NCBI GenBank assembly: GCA_029338835.1
Contig: JAQYBD010000061.1
Location: 1-34,120, forward strand
Origin: Selenomonadaceae bacterium
Lineage (GTDB): Bacteria > Bacillota > Negativicutes > Selenomonadales > Selenomonadaceae
DNA length: 34,120 bases
Direction of reading: 5' to 3'
Positions within the stretch are counted from its first letter, which is position 1; each line of letters opens with the position of its first letter. The translations under genes were made by a program, and so were the position numbers. The notes under the pieces were generated by a model. It was not told the origin of the DNA, ran no database searches, and worked only from the letters and a program-made list of their open reading frames with translations. Positions 8,286 to 16,123 of the stretch are shown here, piece by piece.

Positions 8286-8333
8286 AATGAATCCTGTTCG
8301 CGCATGTGACGTGGCAGGATTCATTTTTTATTT
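8286..8333 (+). terminator. Terminator/attenuator in the cstA leader
   Basis: Positions 8286-8296 are the exact reverse complement of 8315-8325 (11 pairs), with an 18-base loop and a T-rich tail (8324-8333). It lies downstream of the promoter at 8182 and upstream of the cstA start, so it is placed to attenuate cstA. It could also end transcripts from the flavoprotein gene. Confidence 0.8.
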
Positions 8334-8373
8334 ATTTCTGCCGAACGGTTTTTGAAAGGAAAGAAGGATTTAT

Positions 8374-10050
8374 ATGACAGGATTGATGCTTGTCGGTATC
8401 GCACTCGTCTGGTTTGCTGGTGCTTATCTTTTCTACGGGCGTTGGCTCGCGAAGACCTGGGGCGTGGATCCCAAAGCTCCGACCCCGGCTGTGCGCAAGA
8501 ATGATGGTCAGGATTATTCCCCGGCCTCGCGGTTCACGGTATTTGCCCATCAGTTCTCATCCATCACGGGCGCAGGCCCTGTGACCGGCCCTATCATCGC
8601 GGCGATGTTCGGCTGGCTGCCGGCCTTCCTCTGGATTCTCATAGGCGGTGCGTTCTTCGGTGCGGTGCAGGATTTCACGGCACTCTATGCTTCGGTCAAG
8701 AATGAGGGCAAGTCGATGGGTCTGCTCATTGAACAGTATGTCGGCCGCACGGGCCGCCGCCTGTTCCTGCTCTTCAGCTGGCTGTTCACGTTGCTCGTCA
8801 TCGCCGCGTTTGCCGATATCATCGCCAAGACGTTCAACGGCTTTGGCGCAAATGGCACACTCAATACGCCGGGTGCGCAGGCTGCTACGATCTCCATGCT
8901 CTACATCGTCGTCGCCATGGGCTTCGGCATCTTCATCAGCAAGGTCAAGCCGTCCGGCATCCTGAAATTCCTCGTGGCGGTGGTACTCGTCGTCGCGATG
9001 TTCGTCGTCGGCATGCAGTTCCCGCTTTACTTCGATGTGCAGACCTGGCGTTATATCGTCTTTGGCTACTGCTTCATTGCAGCAGTCCTGCCGATGTGGC
9101 TGCTCATGGAGCCGCGTGATTATCTGAGTTCCTTCCTGCTGCTCGGCATGGTTGCCGGCGGTGTCATCGGTGTCATCGCTGCGAACCCGTCCGTCAATAT
9201 GCCGGCTTTTGTTGGTTTCGAAGTCAACGGCAAGCCGCTTTTCCCGATCCTGTTCATCACGATTGCCTGTGGTGCTGTTTCCGGTTTCCACAGTCTTGTC
9301 TCCTCGGGTACGTCCTCGAAAGCTGTCGCCAATGAGACGGACATGCTGCCAGTAGGCTACGGTGCCATGCTTTGCGAGTGCATGCTCGGTGTTGTCGCAC
9401 TGGCCATCGCCTGCGCTGCTGCTTCGAACGGCGTCATGGCACAGGGTACGCCGTTCCAGATCTTCGCTGGCGGCATCAGCACCTTCTTCACGAATATCTT
9501 TGGCCTGCCGGCAGGCTTCTCTGCCTGCTTCATCACGATGTGCGTCTCGGCTCTCGGCATGACGACCATCGATTCCGTGGCCCGCATCGGCCGCATGTCC
9601 TTCCAGGAAATGATCAAGCCGAGCGATGGCGTCGAAGCCAGCGGCACGCAGAAGTTCCTGATGGATAAGTATTTCTCCACGATCATCACGCTCGTCTTTG
9701 CTTATGGCCTCTGCCTGGCTGGTTATATGAACATCTGGCCGCTGTTCGGCGCTGCAAACCAGCTGCTCTCGGCACTTGTCCTCATTGCGCTGGCCGTATT
9801 CCTCAAGATGACGGATCGCAAGGGCTGGATGCTCTATGTGCCGATGACGTTCATGTTCATCGTCACGATGACGGCACTCGTCATGAGTGTCTATGGCGGC
9901 ATCATGAAGCTCATGGCCGGCCAGTTCCTCATCGGTGTCGACGGCCTGCAGCTCGTACTGGCCATCGCGCTCATGACGCTGGCTGTCCTGGTTGTCAAGC
10001 ATTGCGGCAAGGAGCTTTTCGGCAAAGCGTCCGAAGAACTTGAGGCCTGA
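8374..10050 (+). CDS. cstA: CstA-family carbon-starvation transporter
   Basis: Inner-membrane transporter of the CstA family; characterised members take up pyruvate or peptides during carbon limitation. The 558 residues are shorter than Escherichia coli CstA (about 700) but match the short form seen in many anaerobes. Family signatures: an N-terminal membrane segment followed by YFYGRW-like LFYGRWLAKTWGVDP, then QFSSITGAGPVTGPIIAAMFGW, GAVQDFTALYASV, and SGFHSLVSSGTSSK. Many hydrophobic segments run along the whole length. Start ATG 8374 follows AAAGGAAAGAAGG (8355-8367). Expression is probably controlled by the structured leader (8217-8333). Substrate specificity cannot be read from the sequence. 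Confidence 0.93.
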   Translation: MTGLMLVGIALVWFAGAYLFYGRWLAKTWGVDPKAPTPAVRKNDGQDYSPASRFTVFAHQFSSITGAGPVTGPIIAAMFGWLPAFLWILIGGAFFGAVQDFTALYASVKNEGKSMGLLIEQYVGRTGRRLFLLFSWLFTLLVIAAFADIIAKTFNGFGANGTLNTPGAQAATISMLYIVVAMGFGIFISKVKPSGILKFLVAVVLVVAMFVVGMQFPLYFDVQTWRYIVFGYCFIAAVLPMWLLMEPRDYLSSFLLLGMVAGGVIGVIAANPSVNMPAFVGFEVNGKPLFPILFITIACGAVSGFHSLVSSGTSSKAVANETDMLPVGYGAMLCECMLGVVALAIACAAASNGVMAQGTPFQIFAGGISTFFTNIFGLPAGFSACFITMCVSALGMTTIDSVARIGRMSFQEMIKPSDGVEASGTQKFLMDKYFSTIITLVFAYGLCLAGYMNIWPLFGAANQLLSALVLIALAVFLKMTDRKGWMLYVPMTFMFIVTMTALVMSVYGGIMKLMAGQFLIGVDGLQLVLAIALMTLAVLVVKHCGKELFGKASEELEA

Positions 10051-10090
10051 TTGAATCCTTCTGTTGTTCTAGAAATCCCTTGAGTCAATG

Positions 10091-10136
10091 AAAGCGGCTG
10101 TATGGAATCGTCGTTGTCCATACAGCCGCTTTTGTT
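10091..10136 (+). terminator. Strong Rho-independent terminator after cstA
   Basis: Positions 10091-10106 pair perfectly with 10117-10132 (16 pairs, 10-base loop), followed by TTTTGTTT. Confidence 0.9.
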
Positions 10137-10157
10137 TGCGTTCCGGGGATTTTCCTG

Positions 10158-10163
10158 TATAAT
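10158..10163 (+). promoter_or_regulatory. Candidate promoter of the signalling operon (-10 TATAAT)
   Basis: A consensus TATAAT at 10158-10163 lies 25 bases before the regulator start. The -35 region 17 bases upstream (TTTGCG, 10135-10140) is weak and sits directly after the cstA terminator. Confidence 0.55.
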
Positions 10164-10188
10164 GGAGCGGAGATGGAGGACGGAGAAA

Positions 10189-10884
10189 ATGGGAAAAAGA
10201 ATTTTAGTGATCGATGATGAGCGCAGTATCCTGGAGCTGGTACGCATGAATCTGGAACTGGCCGGCTATGAGGTCGTGACTGGCGAGTCAGGGCAGGAAG
10301 CATTGCAGCTGGTGGCGTCGTGTCGTCCGGAGCTGCTGATCCTCGATGTCATGCTGCCGGATCAGAGCGGTTATTATGTGCTGCGCCATTTGCGCGAGCA
10401 GGGCGAACGTCTGCCGGTCATCATGCTGACAGCCAAAGGGGAGCGTGAAGACCGCATCCTGGGATTGCGCCTTGGGGCGGATGATTATGTCACCAAGCCG
10501 TTCAGCAGCGAGGAACTCATCTTGCGCGTGCAGGCCGTATTGCGGCGCGCGGAACCCGTCGCTGCTGCAGTGCCGGCAGAGAATGCCGTGGCTGTGCAAG
10601 GGCTGATGATCTATCCGGAGTCGCGCACCGCTGAGGTGGATGGACAAGCGGTAAGCCTTACACGCAAGGAGTTTGATACGCTCGAACTCATGATGCGCCA
10701 TCCCAACCACGTATTCACGCGCGAGCGCCTGCTCGAGGAAGTCTGGGGGTATGATTTTGCTGGCAGTACGCGAGCGGTGGATATCCTCATCCAGAGGCTG
10801 CGCAAGAAGATGGGGCCTTATGCGGATCGGCTGGAAACCGTGTACGGCACCGGCTATAAATTGGCAGAAAGGCAGGAATCCTGA
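10189..10884 (+). CDS. Response regulator, OmpR/PhoB family
   Basis: A 231-residue two-component response regulator. The receiver domain (about 4-115) has the acidic pocket DDE (9-11), the phospho-acceptor Asp53 in LILDVMLPDQSG, the Thr of MLTAKG and the Lys of VTKPFS. The C-terminal winged helix (about 135-228) has the OmpR-type signatures SLTRKEFDTLELMM, VFTRERLLEEVWGYDF, RAVDILIQRLRKK and TVYGTGYKL. Start ATG 10189 is placed nine bases after GGAGG (10175-10179); the upstream in-frame ATGs at 10162 and 10102 lie in the promoter or terminator. The stop overlaps the kinase start by one base, so the two are translationally coupled. The target genes are not shown; the adjacent PTS is the nearest candidate. 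Confidence 0.94.
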   Translation: MGKRILVIDDERSILELVRMNLELAGYEVVTGESGQEALQLVASCRPELLILDVMLPDQSGYYVLRHLREQGERLPVIMLTAKGEREDRILGLRLGADDYVTKPFSSEELILRVQAVLRRAEPVAAAVPAENAVAVQGLMIYPESRTAEVDGQAVSLTRKEFDTLELMMRHPNHVFTRERLLEEVWGYDFAGSTRAVDILIQRLRKKMGPYADRLETVYGTGYKLAERQES

Positions 10885-12302
10885 TGAGGCTTTGCATGCG
10901 CATGAAGGGCAAGGTCATGCTGATGAGCGTGGCGATTTTCCTGCCTGTCCTGCTGGCCGCCTGCAGCATTGCGTACAGTGCGCTGGCACACAGCCTCGTG
11001 CGGGCCAGTGCGGATACGGCCCTGCGGGAAAGCTACGGCGCGCAGCTCTATGTGGATCGGGCCCTTGAAAATACGGACAAGAGCGAAGCGGCATTCCAGT
11101 CGCATGCTTCCCTGATCGCGGTTTATTTGTCTGAACAGCAGGGTTACCGTATCCAGGCCTATGATGTGAATGGCAATCTCCTGGCTGATTCGGTGCGCAA
11201 CGAACTGAGCTTGCCGGCCGGAGACATCCAGGAAGCCGTGGGCGGAAAGAAAGCCTGGGCCGTTGATGAGACGAGCGGGCAGCCTATGCTGCTGCTCTCC
11301 TTCCCCGTCTTTGCCGATCAGCAGATCGTGGGGGTATTGCGTTTCCTGCGCCCCTTGACGCAGGAGACGCAGCTGATGCAGCATACGATGTGGACCATGG
11401 TCATAGTGATCCTGTTGGCAGCTCTGCTGGCCTGGATCCTTGCGGGATTCTTTGCAGATGCCCTGACCACCCCGCTGCGGAAATTGCAGCAGGCGGCGGC
11501 CAGGATCTCGCAGGGCAATTACAAGGAGCCGGTTGCCATCGAGAGCGGGGACGAGGTGGAAGCCCTGGCCAGGGATTTCGACAAGATGCGTTTGGGGATT
11601 CGCGGGTATATTGAAGGACTGGAGCAGGAACGCCAGAAACAAAAGATGTTTCTCGACAGTGTGACGCATGAGTTCAAGACACCGCTGACGGCCATCATCG
11701 GCTACGCGGAGCTGATCCCGCGCCTGCAGGACGCGCAGGCAAGAGACCGGGGGCTGCGCTCCATCCACGAGGAAGGGCGGCGGCTGCTGAAGCTCGTGGA
11801 AGAACTCCTGGCTCTTTCCCGTCTGGGGCGGGCGGGATTTTCCGTCACGAATGAAGAAGCTCCCCTGGCGCCTCTGATCCGCGAGGTGGTGCGGGAGATG
11901 AAGCCGCGGCTGGCAGAGGCCGACATCCATCTGGAGCTGATGCTCACCGATGCCGTGTGCCGGTTTGACCGGGATAAGACGAAGCAGGTGTTCCTGAATA
12001 TCCTGGATAATGCTCTGCGCTACAGCGAGTGCATGACCATCGAGATCCTGATGGCGGGCAATGACAGATGCCTGGAAGTCCATATTCTCGATGATGGCAT
12101 TGGCATGACGGGCGATTTGCAGCAGGCCCTGCTGGATCCTGTGAAGCGCCTGCGCGATGCGCGGCAGGCAAAGGGCAATGGGCTCGGCCTTGCCATCTGC
12201 CGCGAAATCATGATGAAGCAGGGAGGCTCCATTGATCTGTACAGTCATCCGAGCAGCGGCACGGAAGTGGTCTTGGGCTTCATGACGGGAGGGGTAGCAT
12301 GA
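10884..12302 (+). CDS. Sensor histidine kinase, HAMP type
   Basis: A 472-residue membrane kinase paired with the preceding regulator. It has a first transmembrane helix (about 11-33), an extracytoplasmic sensor region of about 125 residues, a second helix (about 168-190), a HAMP domain (about 190-243), an HisKA dimerisation segment with SVTHEFKTPLTAIIGYAEL (phospho-acceptor His262), and a HATPase domain with NILDNALRYSE (N box), ILDDGIGM (G1) and GNGLGLAI (G2). All catalytic motifs look intact. The sensor region is of Cache/PAS-like size but I do not recognise a specific domain. The start overlaps the regulator stop (TGATG); ATG 10899 is a possible alternative. The last four bases overlap the next gene. 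Confidence 0.94.
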   Translation: MRLCMRMKGKVMLMSVAIFLPVLLAACSIAYSALAHSLVRASADTALRESYGAQLYVDRALENTDKSEAAFQSHASLIAVYLSEQQGYRIQAYDVNGNLLADSVRNELSLPAGDIQEAVGGKKAWAVDETSGQPMLLLSFPVFADQQIVGVLRFLRPLTQETQLMQHTMWTMVIVILLAALLAWILAGFFADALTTPLRKLQQAAARISQGNYKEPVAIESGDEVEALARDFDKMRLGIRGYIEGLEQERQKQKMFLDSVTHEFKTPLTAIIGYAELIPRLQDAQARDRGLRSIHEEGRRLLKLVEELLALSRLGRAGFSVTNEEAPLAPLIREVVREMKPRLAEADIHLELMLTDAVCRFDRDKTKQVFLNILDNALRYSECMTIEILMAGNDRCLEVHILDDGIGMTGDLQQALLDPVKRLRDARQAKGNGLGLAICREIMMKQGGSIDLYSHPSSGTEVVLGFMTGGVA

Positions 12303-13108
12303 GACGGACACTTATTTGGCGGGTGCTTTGCTTATACGGCCTGCTGCTCCTGGGCTGTGTCGGCATGATTTCCTGGAATGCGCGTGCCGACCGCGAGGTA
12401 TCGGTCATTGAATCGCGGGAGGAAGCCCAGCGCCGGGCCGATGTTTCCCTGCCTGTCCGCATCGAATTCCAGGATGCCTATCTTGGGCAGGGGGTCATCG
12501 ATGAAGAGGAGAGCCTGCAGCGTGTCGATGAACTGCGCCGGAAATTCTTGAGCAGGGGCGCAGCGGATGGCGTGCCTGATGTGGGAAACGAGGTCCGCAT
12601 GACCGGCCATATCGTATATCTGAACGGCAGGACGCAGGAGTTTGCGCTCGGCAGCCGCTTCTGGCTGGGCGGGGTCCCGTACGGCAGCGGGAATGGAGAT
12701 GTGCAGAATATCATGCGCACGATCCTCTCGGGACTCGTTACGCCGCAGCATCTCTCTGTGATCTTGCCTCATGCCGCGGAAGTACGCTGGCTTTCTGGAG
12801 GAGGGACACGCGTCTTGGCGCCGGATGAGTGCCGCCGCTTGGCGGCGGCACTTTTACAGGCGGAACCGCTTGACAAATTCGACAAACAGCTGCAGTTTGA
12901 GGTCCGCCAGATGCGGCCGTCTGCGCATCTGCGCATCCTCCTGCATGCGCCGGAACGGCCGGGCGTCCATCTCCCGGATGATGTACTCAATCTCGATATT
13001 TATGAGAATGGCTGCCTGGCACTGCAGTATCTGGGCGATACGAGCGGCAGGAGCCTTTGGTCGGCACCGGAGGTGTGCCAGGACTGGTCAGGAGGGAGAT
13101 CTTCATGA
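12299..13108 (+). CDS. Membrane-anchored protein of unknown function in sensor operon
   Basis: Not recognised. The 269-residue product has one N-terminal transmembrane helix (about 6-26: LIWRVLCLYGLLLLGCVGMI) and an extracytoplasmic remainder of about 240 residues of mixed alpha/beta character with no cysteines forming an obvious motif. The hydrophobic segment includes GC, but no charged n-region/lipobox pattern as good as that of the next gene. It overlaps the kinase by four bases (ATGA, 12299-12302) and the binding-protein gene by four bases (ATGA, 13105-13108), with GGGAGGGG (12287-12294) as ribosome-binding site. This tight coupling suggests that it works with both, for example as an adaptor that passes the state of the binding protein to the kinase sensor domain. 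That role is inference only. Confidence 0.85.
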   Translation: MRRTLIWRVLCLYGLLLLGCVGMISWNARADREVSVIESREEAQRRADVSLPVRIEFQDAYLGQGVIDEEESLQRVDELRRKFLSRGAADGVPDVGNEVRMTGHIVYLNGRTQEFALGSRFWLGGVPYGSGNGDVQNIMRTILSGLVTPQHLSVILPHAAEVRWLSGGGTRVLAPDECRRLAAALLQAEPLDKFDKQLQFEVRQMRPSAHLRILLHAPERPGVHLPDDVLNLDIYENGCLALQYLGDTSGRSLWSAPEVCQDWSGGRSS

Positions 13109-14142
13109 AACGAAACTATCTGCTGGTCGTCCTGTTCTTGCTGACTGTCCTGTTCACATCGGCCTGCGGCCATGGACGGGAATATGCTGCTCCGGATCAT
13201 TTGCCGGATCTCCATGGGCATCATATTGTTGTGTACTCTGCGATGCGGGATGAAGTGGGGCATGCGGCACTGGAACTTTTCCAGGAAAAGACCGGCTGCA
13301 ATTATGATTACATTTACCTGCCGACGCAAGCCATGCTCGAGCGGGTCCGCCGCGAAAAAGACCACCCGCAGGCCGACATCATGATGGGCGGTGCAACGCA
13401 TGCACAGGTCAGTGCGGCAGACCGCCGACTGACGTCGTCTGTCCTGGTGCCTGGCGCCGACCGTATCCCCGAGCGTTTCCGCTCGGCGGATGACCGCTGG
13501 TTCGGGATTGCCTCGACACCACTGGCCATCGTGGTCAATCGGGAGCGCTGGGAAAAAGAATTTGCGCCGCAGGGCAAGCCCCTGCCTGACTCGTATGAGG
13601 ATCTCCTTGATCCGGCTTATCGCGGCGAAGTCGCTTTTGCCGACCCCAATGCGGCTGGTACCAGCTATACGCTGCTGGCTTATATCATGCAGCATCATGC
13701 GTCGCCTGTTGATTTTTATGCGGCTCTGCAGCAGAATCTGGGCGCGAGTTCCTATAACGGCTTTGAAGCAGTGCAGCGCGTAGCCAGCGGCCAATGCCTG
13801 CTCGGTGTGGGCTTCCTCGACGATGCGCGCAGCCTGGAAGCGTCGGGCTTCCCCTTGCTCAGCATCGTGCCGGAGCGCTGCGCCTGGACGCTTGATGCCG
13901 TGGCCGCGGTCGAGGGGGCGCAGCATGCTCAGGAGGCAGAAGCGTTCCTGCAGTTCTGCATGATGGAAGAGACACAGGAGATACTGAATCGCATCGCGTT
14001 TTCGGCGGCAACGCATCCGGAGGCAATGACGGACGAGGATGCAGGCACGATGGCGCATTATGGCGATATGGATTTCCGCCGTGCAGCCAGGGAACAGGAC
14101 GATATCCTGCAGACCTGGAATGATGTATCCCGGACTGAATGA
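13105..14142 (+). CDS. Solute-binding lipoprotein (family 1, AfuA/HptA/PgtC-like)
   Basis: A 345-residue periplasmic-type binding protein. The N-terminus is a lipoprotein signal: MKRNYLLV..., a hydrophobic core, then LFTSAC with Cys21 as the likely lipidation site. The mature part starts with a beta strand (HIVVYSAM) typical of the iron(III)/sugar-phosphate binding protein class, followed by ADIMMGGATHAQV, GIASTPLAIVVNRE, SYEDLLDPAYRGEVAFADP and a final all-helical segment. No ABC permease or ATPase gene is adjacent. Relatives such as HptA and PgtC work as extracellular sensors for hexose phosphate or phosphoglycerate alongside a two-component system, which fits the operon context better than transport. 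The ligand is unknown. GGAGGG (13090-13095) precedes ATG 13105; the start overlaps the previous gene. A strong terminator follows. Confidence 0.87.
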   Translation: MKRNYLLVVLFLLTVLFTSACGHGREYAAPDHLPDLHGHHIVVYSAMRDEVGHAALELFQEKTGCNYDYIYLPTQAMLERVRREKDHPQADIMMGGATHAQVSAADRRLTSSVLVPGADRIPERFRSADDRWFGIASTPLAIVVNRERWEKEFAPQGKPLPDSYEDLLDPAYRGEVAFADPNAAGTSYTLLAYIMQHHASPVDFYAALQQNLGASSYNGFEAVQRVASGQCLLGVGFLDDARSLEASGFPLLSIVPERCAWTLDAVAAVEGAQHAQEAEAFLQFCMMEETQEILNRIAFSAATHPEAMTDEDAGTMAHYGDMDFRRAAREQDDILQTWNDVSRTE

Positions 14143-14169
14143 AAAAAGAATACACAGCATATCTCAGGG

Positions 14170-14216
14170 AATACCGCAGAAATGTTACAGGATTGAAACA
14201 TTTCTGCGGTATTTTT
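14170..14216 (+). terminator. Strong terminator between signalling operon and PTS
   Basis: Positions 14170-14186 pair perfectly with 14197-14213 (17 pairs, 10-base loop), and T residues continue to 14216. This separates the two transcription units. Confidence 0.92.
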
Positions 14217-14242
14217 GCAATGATTATCCGTTATCCTATAAA
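14215..14242 (+). promoter_or_regulatory. Candidate promoter of the PTS operon
   Basis: TTGCAA (14215-14220) and TATAAA (14237-14242) with a 16-base spacer. The -35 overlaps the end of the terminator T-tract. No sigma-54-type -24/-12 element was seen, unlike many mannose-family PTS operons. Confidence 0.55.
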
Positions 14243-14287
14243 CAAGATGAAACGAAAGAGAAATGAACGAAATGAGGGGGATTTATC

Positions 14288-14722
14288 TTGCAGAGAAAAT
14301 ATCTCATGGCCAGCCATGGCCATCTGGCTTCCGGTATGCAGAGTTCCATCAATATCCTGGCCGGCAAGGGCGGGGAACTCAAGGTAATCGATGCTTATGT
14401 GACGGATGAGGATTATACGCCGCAGATCACGGCTTTCCTGGAAGATTTGCAGGACGATGAGCAGGGCGTCATCTTTACGGATTTCTACGGTGGCAGCGTC
14501 AATCAGAAGGTGGCGGCAGAAGTCGTGAAGAGCGGCAAAACGAATGTCTTTGTCCTTGCCAATGCCAACCTGCCGCTGGTACTCGGCGTCATGCTCTCAC
14601 CGGAAGAAGTCCTGACGGCGGACAATCTGGCGTCCATGACGGCTGAAGCTGCCCCGCAGCTGGTGCAGCTGGCTCCTGCCAAGCAAGAGACTGCGGAAGA
14701 AGAACTCGACGATTTCTTCTGA
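14288..14722 (+). CDS. PTS mannose-family IIA component
   Basis: Cytoplasmic phosphocarrier that accepts phosphate from HPr and passes it to IIB. The 144 residues match a stand-alone mannose-family IIA. LMASHGHLASGMQSS contains the expected phospho-histidine His10. GVIFTDFYGGSVNQK and VFVLANANLPLVL are family signatures, and an acidic C-terminal tail (EEELDDFF) ends the protein. Translation starts at TTG 14288, seven bases after GAGGGGG (14274-14280); no ATG is available at that position before the conserved core. First gene of a IIA-IIB-IIC-IID operon. The sugar cannot be deduced. Confidence 0.9.
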   Translation: MQRKYLMASHGHLASGMQSSINILAGKGGELKVIDAYVTDEDYTPQITAFLEDLQDDEQGVIFTDFYGGSVNQKVAAEVVKSGKTNVFVLANANLPLVLGVMLSPEEVLTADNLASMTAEAAPQLVQLAPAKQETAEEELDDFF

Positions 14723-14741
14723 TGGCTGCAAATGGCTGCAA
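14722..14741 (+). repeat. Two tandem copies of ATGGCTGCAA
   Basis: The 10-base unit occurs twice in direct succession (14722-14731, 14732-14741) right at the IIA stop codon. It probably arose by slippage or duplication and has no evident function. Confidence 0.6.
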
Positions 14742-14786
14742 ACCCGTGTGATTTCGATTTCAGTTCGATTTTAGGAGGAATATATC

Positions 14787-15287
14787 ATGATTTCACAGAT
14801 TCGCGTAGATGACAGACTGATCCATGGCCAGGTGGCCGTTGTCTGGACGAAGGAACTCAATGCCCCGCTGCTCGTCGTTGCCAATGATGAAGCAGCCAAG
14901 AGCGAAGTCATGCAGATGACGCTCAAGATGGCTGTGCCGAATGGCATGAAGCTCCTCATCCGTTCCGTCGACGATGCCATCCGTGTCTTCAATGACCCGC
15001 GCGGCAAAGACAAGCGTATCTTTGCCATTGTCAATTGCGTATCGGATGCGACGAAGATCGCGAAAAACGTCCAGGATATCGAGACGGTCAATGTTGCCAA
15101 TGCCGGCCGCTTCGATAAATCCGATCCGAAATCCAAGACGGCGCTCTTCCACAGTGTCCTGCTCAACCCGCAGGAACTCGAAGCTGCCCGTGAGCTGGCA
15201 GCGTTGCCGCATGTGAAATCGTACAATCAGGTCCTGCCGACGAATCCGCAGCTGGACCTCAAGGAAGCACTGGCTAAGCTGGGCTGA
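14787..15287 (+). CDS. PTS mannose/fructose/sorbose-family IIB component
   Basis: Cytoplasmic phosphotransferase domain that passes phosphate from IIA to the incoming sugar. Full length at 166 residues. The start MISQIRVDDRLIHGQVAVVW contains the phospho-histidine His13 in the invariant RLIHGQV motif. VVANDEAAKS and NVANAGRF are further family features. AGGAGGAAT (14773-14781) precedes ATG 14787. The 64-base gap from IIA has a small tandem repeat but no terminator, so the genes are probably cotranscribed. Confidence 0.93.
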   Translation: MISQIRVDDRLIHGQVAVVWTKELNAPLLVVANDEAAKSEVMQMTLKMAVPNGMKLLIRSVDDAIRVFNDPRGKDKRIFAIVNCVSDATKIAKNVQDIETVNVANAGRFDKSDPKSKTALFHSVLLNPQELEAARELAALPHVKSYNQVLPTNPQLDLKEALAKLG

Positions 15288-15316
15288 CTCTTGCAGAACT
15301 GGAAGGAGCGTAAATT

Positions 15317-16123
15317 ATGCTAGAATATGCTGCCATAGCGGCACTCAGTGTCTTCGTCTGCTTCGCCGGCAACTACCTGACCGGCCAGAGCATGATGGAG
15401 CGTCCTCTCGTCGTCGGCCTGGTCACGGGCTTCCTGCTCGGTGACATGGAAACGGGTATCCTGATGGGGGCGGCTCTTGAAGCCGTGTTCCTCGGCAATG
15501 TCAATATCGGCGGTGTCATCGCGGCAGAGCCGGTTACGGCTACGGCCATGGCAACGACGTTTGCCATCACGGCCAATGTCGAGCAGCAGGCTGCTATCAC
15601 CCTGGCCATCCCAATCGGCATGCTGGCCGCCTTTGTCGTCATGTTCCTCAAGAACGTCTTCATGAACATCTTTGCTCCGTTCCTCGACCGCGCTGCGGCT
15701 GCGAACGCACAGGGCAAGATTGTTGCCATGCATTACGGTACGTGGGTCCTCTATTACATCATCATTTCCTCGATGTCTTTCTTCGGTGTACTGGCTGGCA
15801 GCGGCCCGGTCAATGTCTTCATGGAGAGCGTGCCGCCTGCTTTCATGCATGGTCTTTCCGCTGCCGGCGGTCTGCTCCCGGCTGTTGGTTTTGCCATGCT
15901 CATGAAACTCCTCTGGGATAACAAGCTGGCTGTGTTCTATCTGCTGGGCTTCGTACTCACGGCGTATCTCAAACTGCCTGCTGTCGCTGTCGCTGCGCTG
16001 GGCGTCGTCGTCTGTGTCATCATCATCAGCCGCGATATCGAGATCGCACATCTGCCGGCCGGAGGTTCTGCCTCGACGGCTCCCCAGACGAAAACGGAAG
16101 AAGAGGAGGACTTTTTCGCATGA
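15317..16123 (+). CDS. PTS mannose/fructose/sorbose-family IIC component
   Basis: Membrane subunit that forms the sugar translocation channel together with IID. The 268 residues contain several hydrophobic helices. N-terminal features of the EII-Sor family: NYLTGQSMMERPLVVGLVTGFLLGDMETGILMGAALE, split here by family-typical glycine turns. The C-terminal end is acidic (EEEEDFF). GGAAGGAG (15301-15308) precedes ATG 15317. The stop overlaps the IID start by four bases. Confidence 0.92.
   Translation: MLEYAAIAALSVFVCFAGNYLTGQSMMERPLVVGLVTGFLLGDMETGILMGAALEAVFLGNVNIGGVIAAEPVTATAMATTFAITANVEQQAAITLAIPIGMLAAFVVMFLKNVFMNIFAPFLDRAAAANAQGKIVAMHYGTWVLYYIIISSMSFFGVLAGSGPVNVFMESVPPAFMHGLSAAGGLLPAVGFAMLMKLLWDNKLAVFYLLGFVLTAYLKLPAVAVAALGVVVCVIIISRDIEIAHLPAGGSASTAPQTKTEEEEDFFA

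Noticed and set aside
8217..8333. Assignment of the cstA leader to a known riboswitch class (c-di-GMP-I was considered because of the hairpin and CTAA segment)
   Set aside because: The conserved c-di-GMP-I core GCAAAGCC and the GNRA tetraloop arrangement are absent. I could not match fluoride, guanidine, THF or preQ1 patterns either.
13105..14142. Treating the binding protein as part of an iron ABC importer
   Set aside because: No permease or ATPase gene is nearby, and the gene overlaps a two-component operon, which favours a sensory role.
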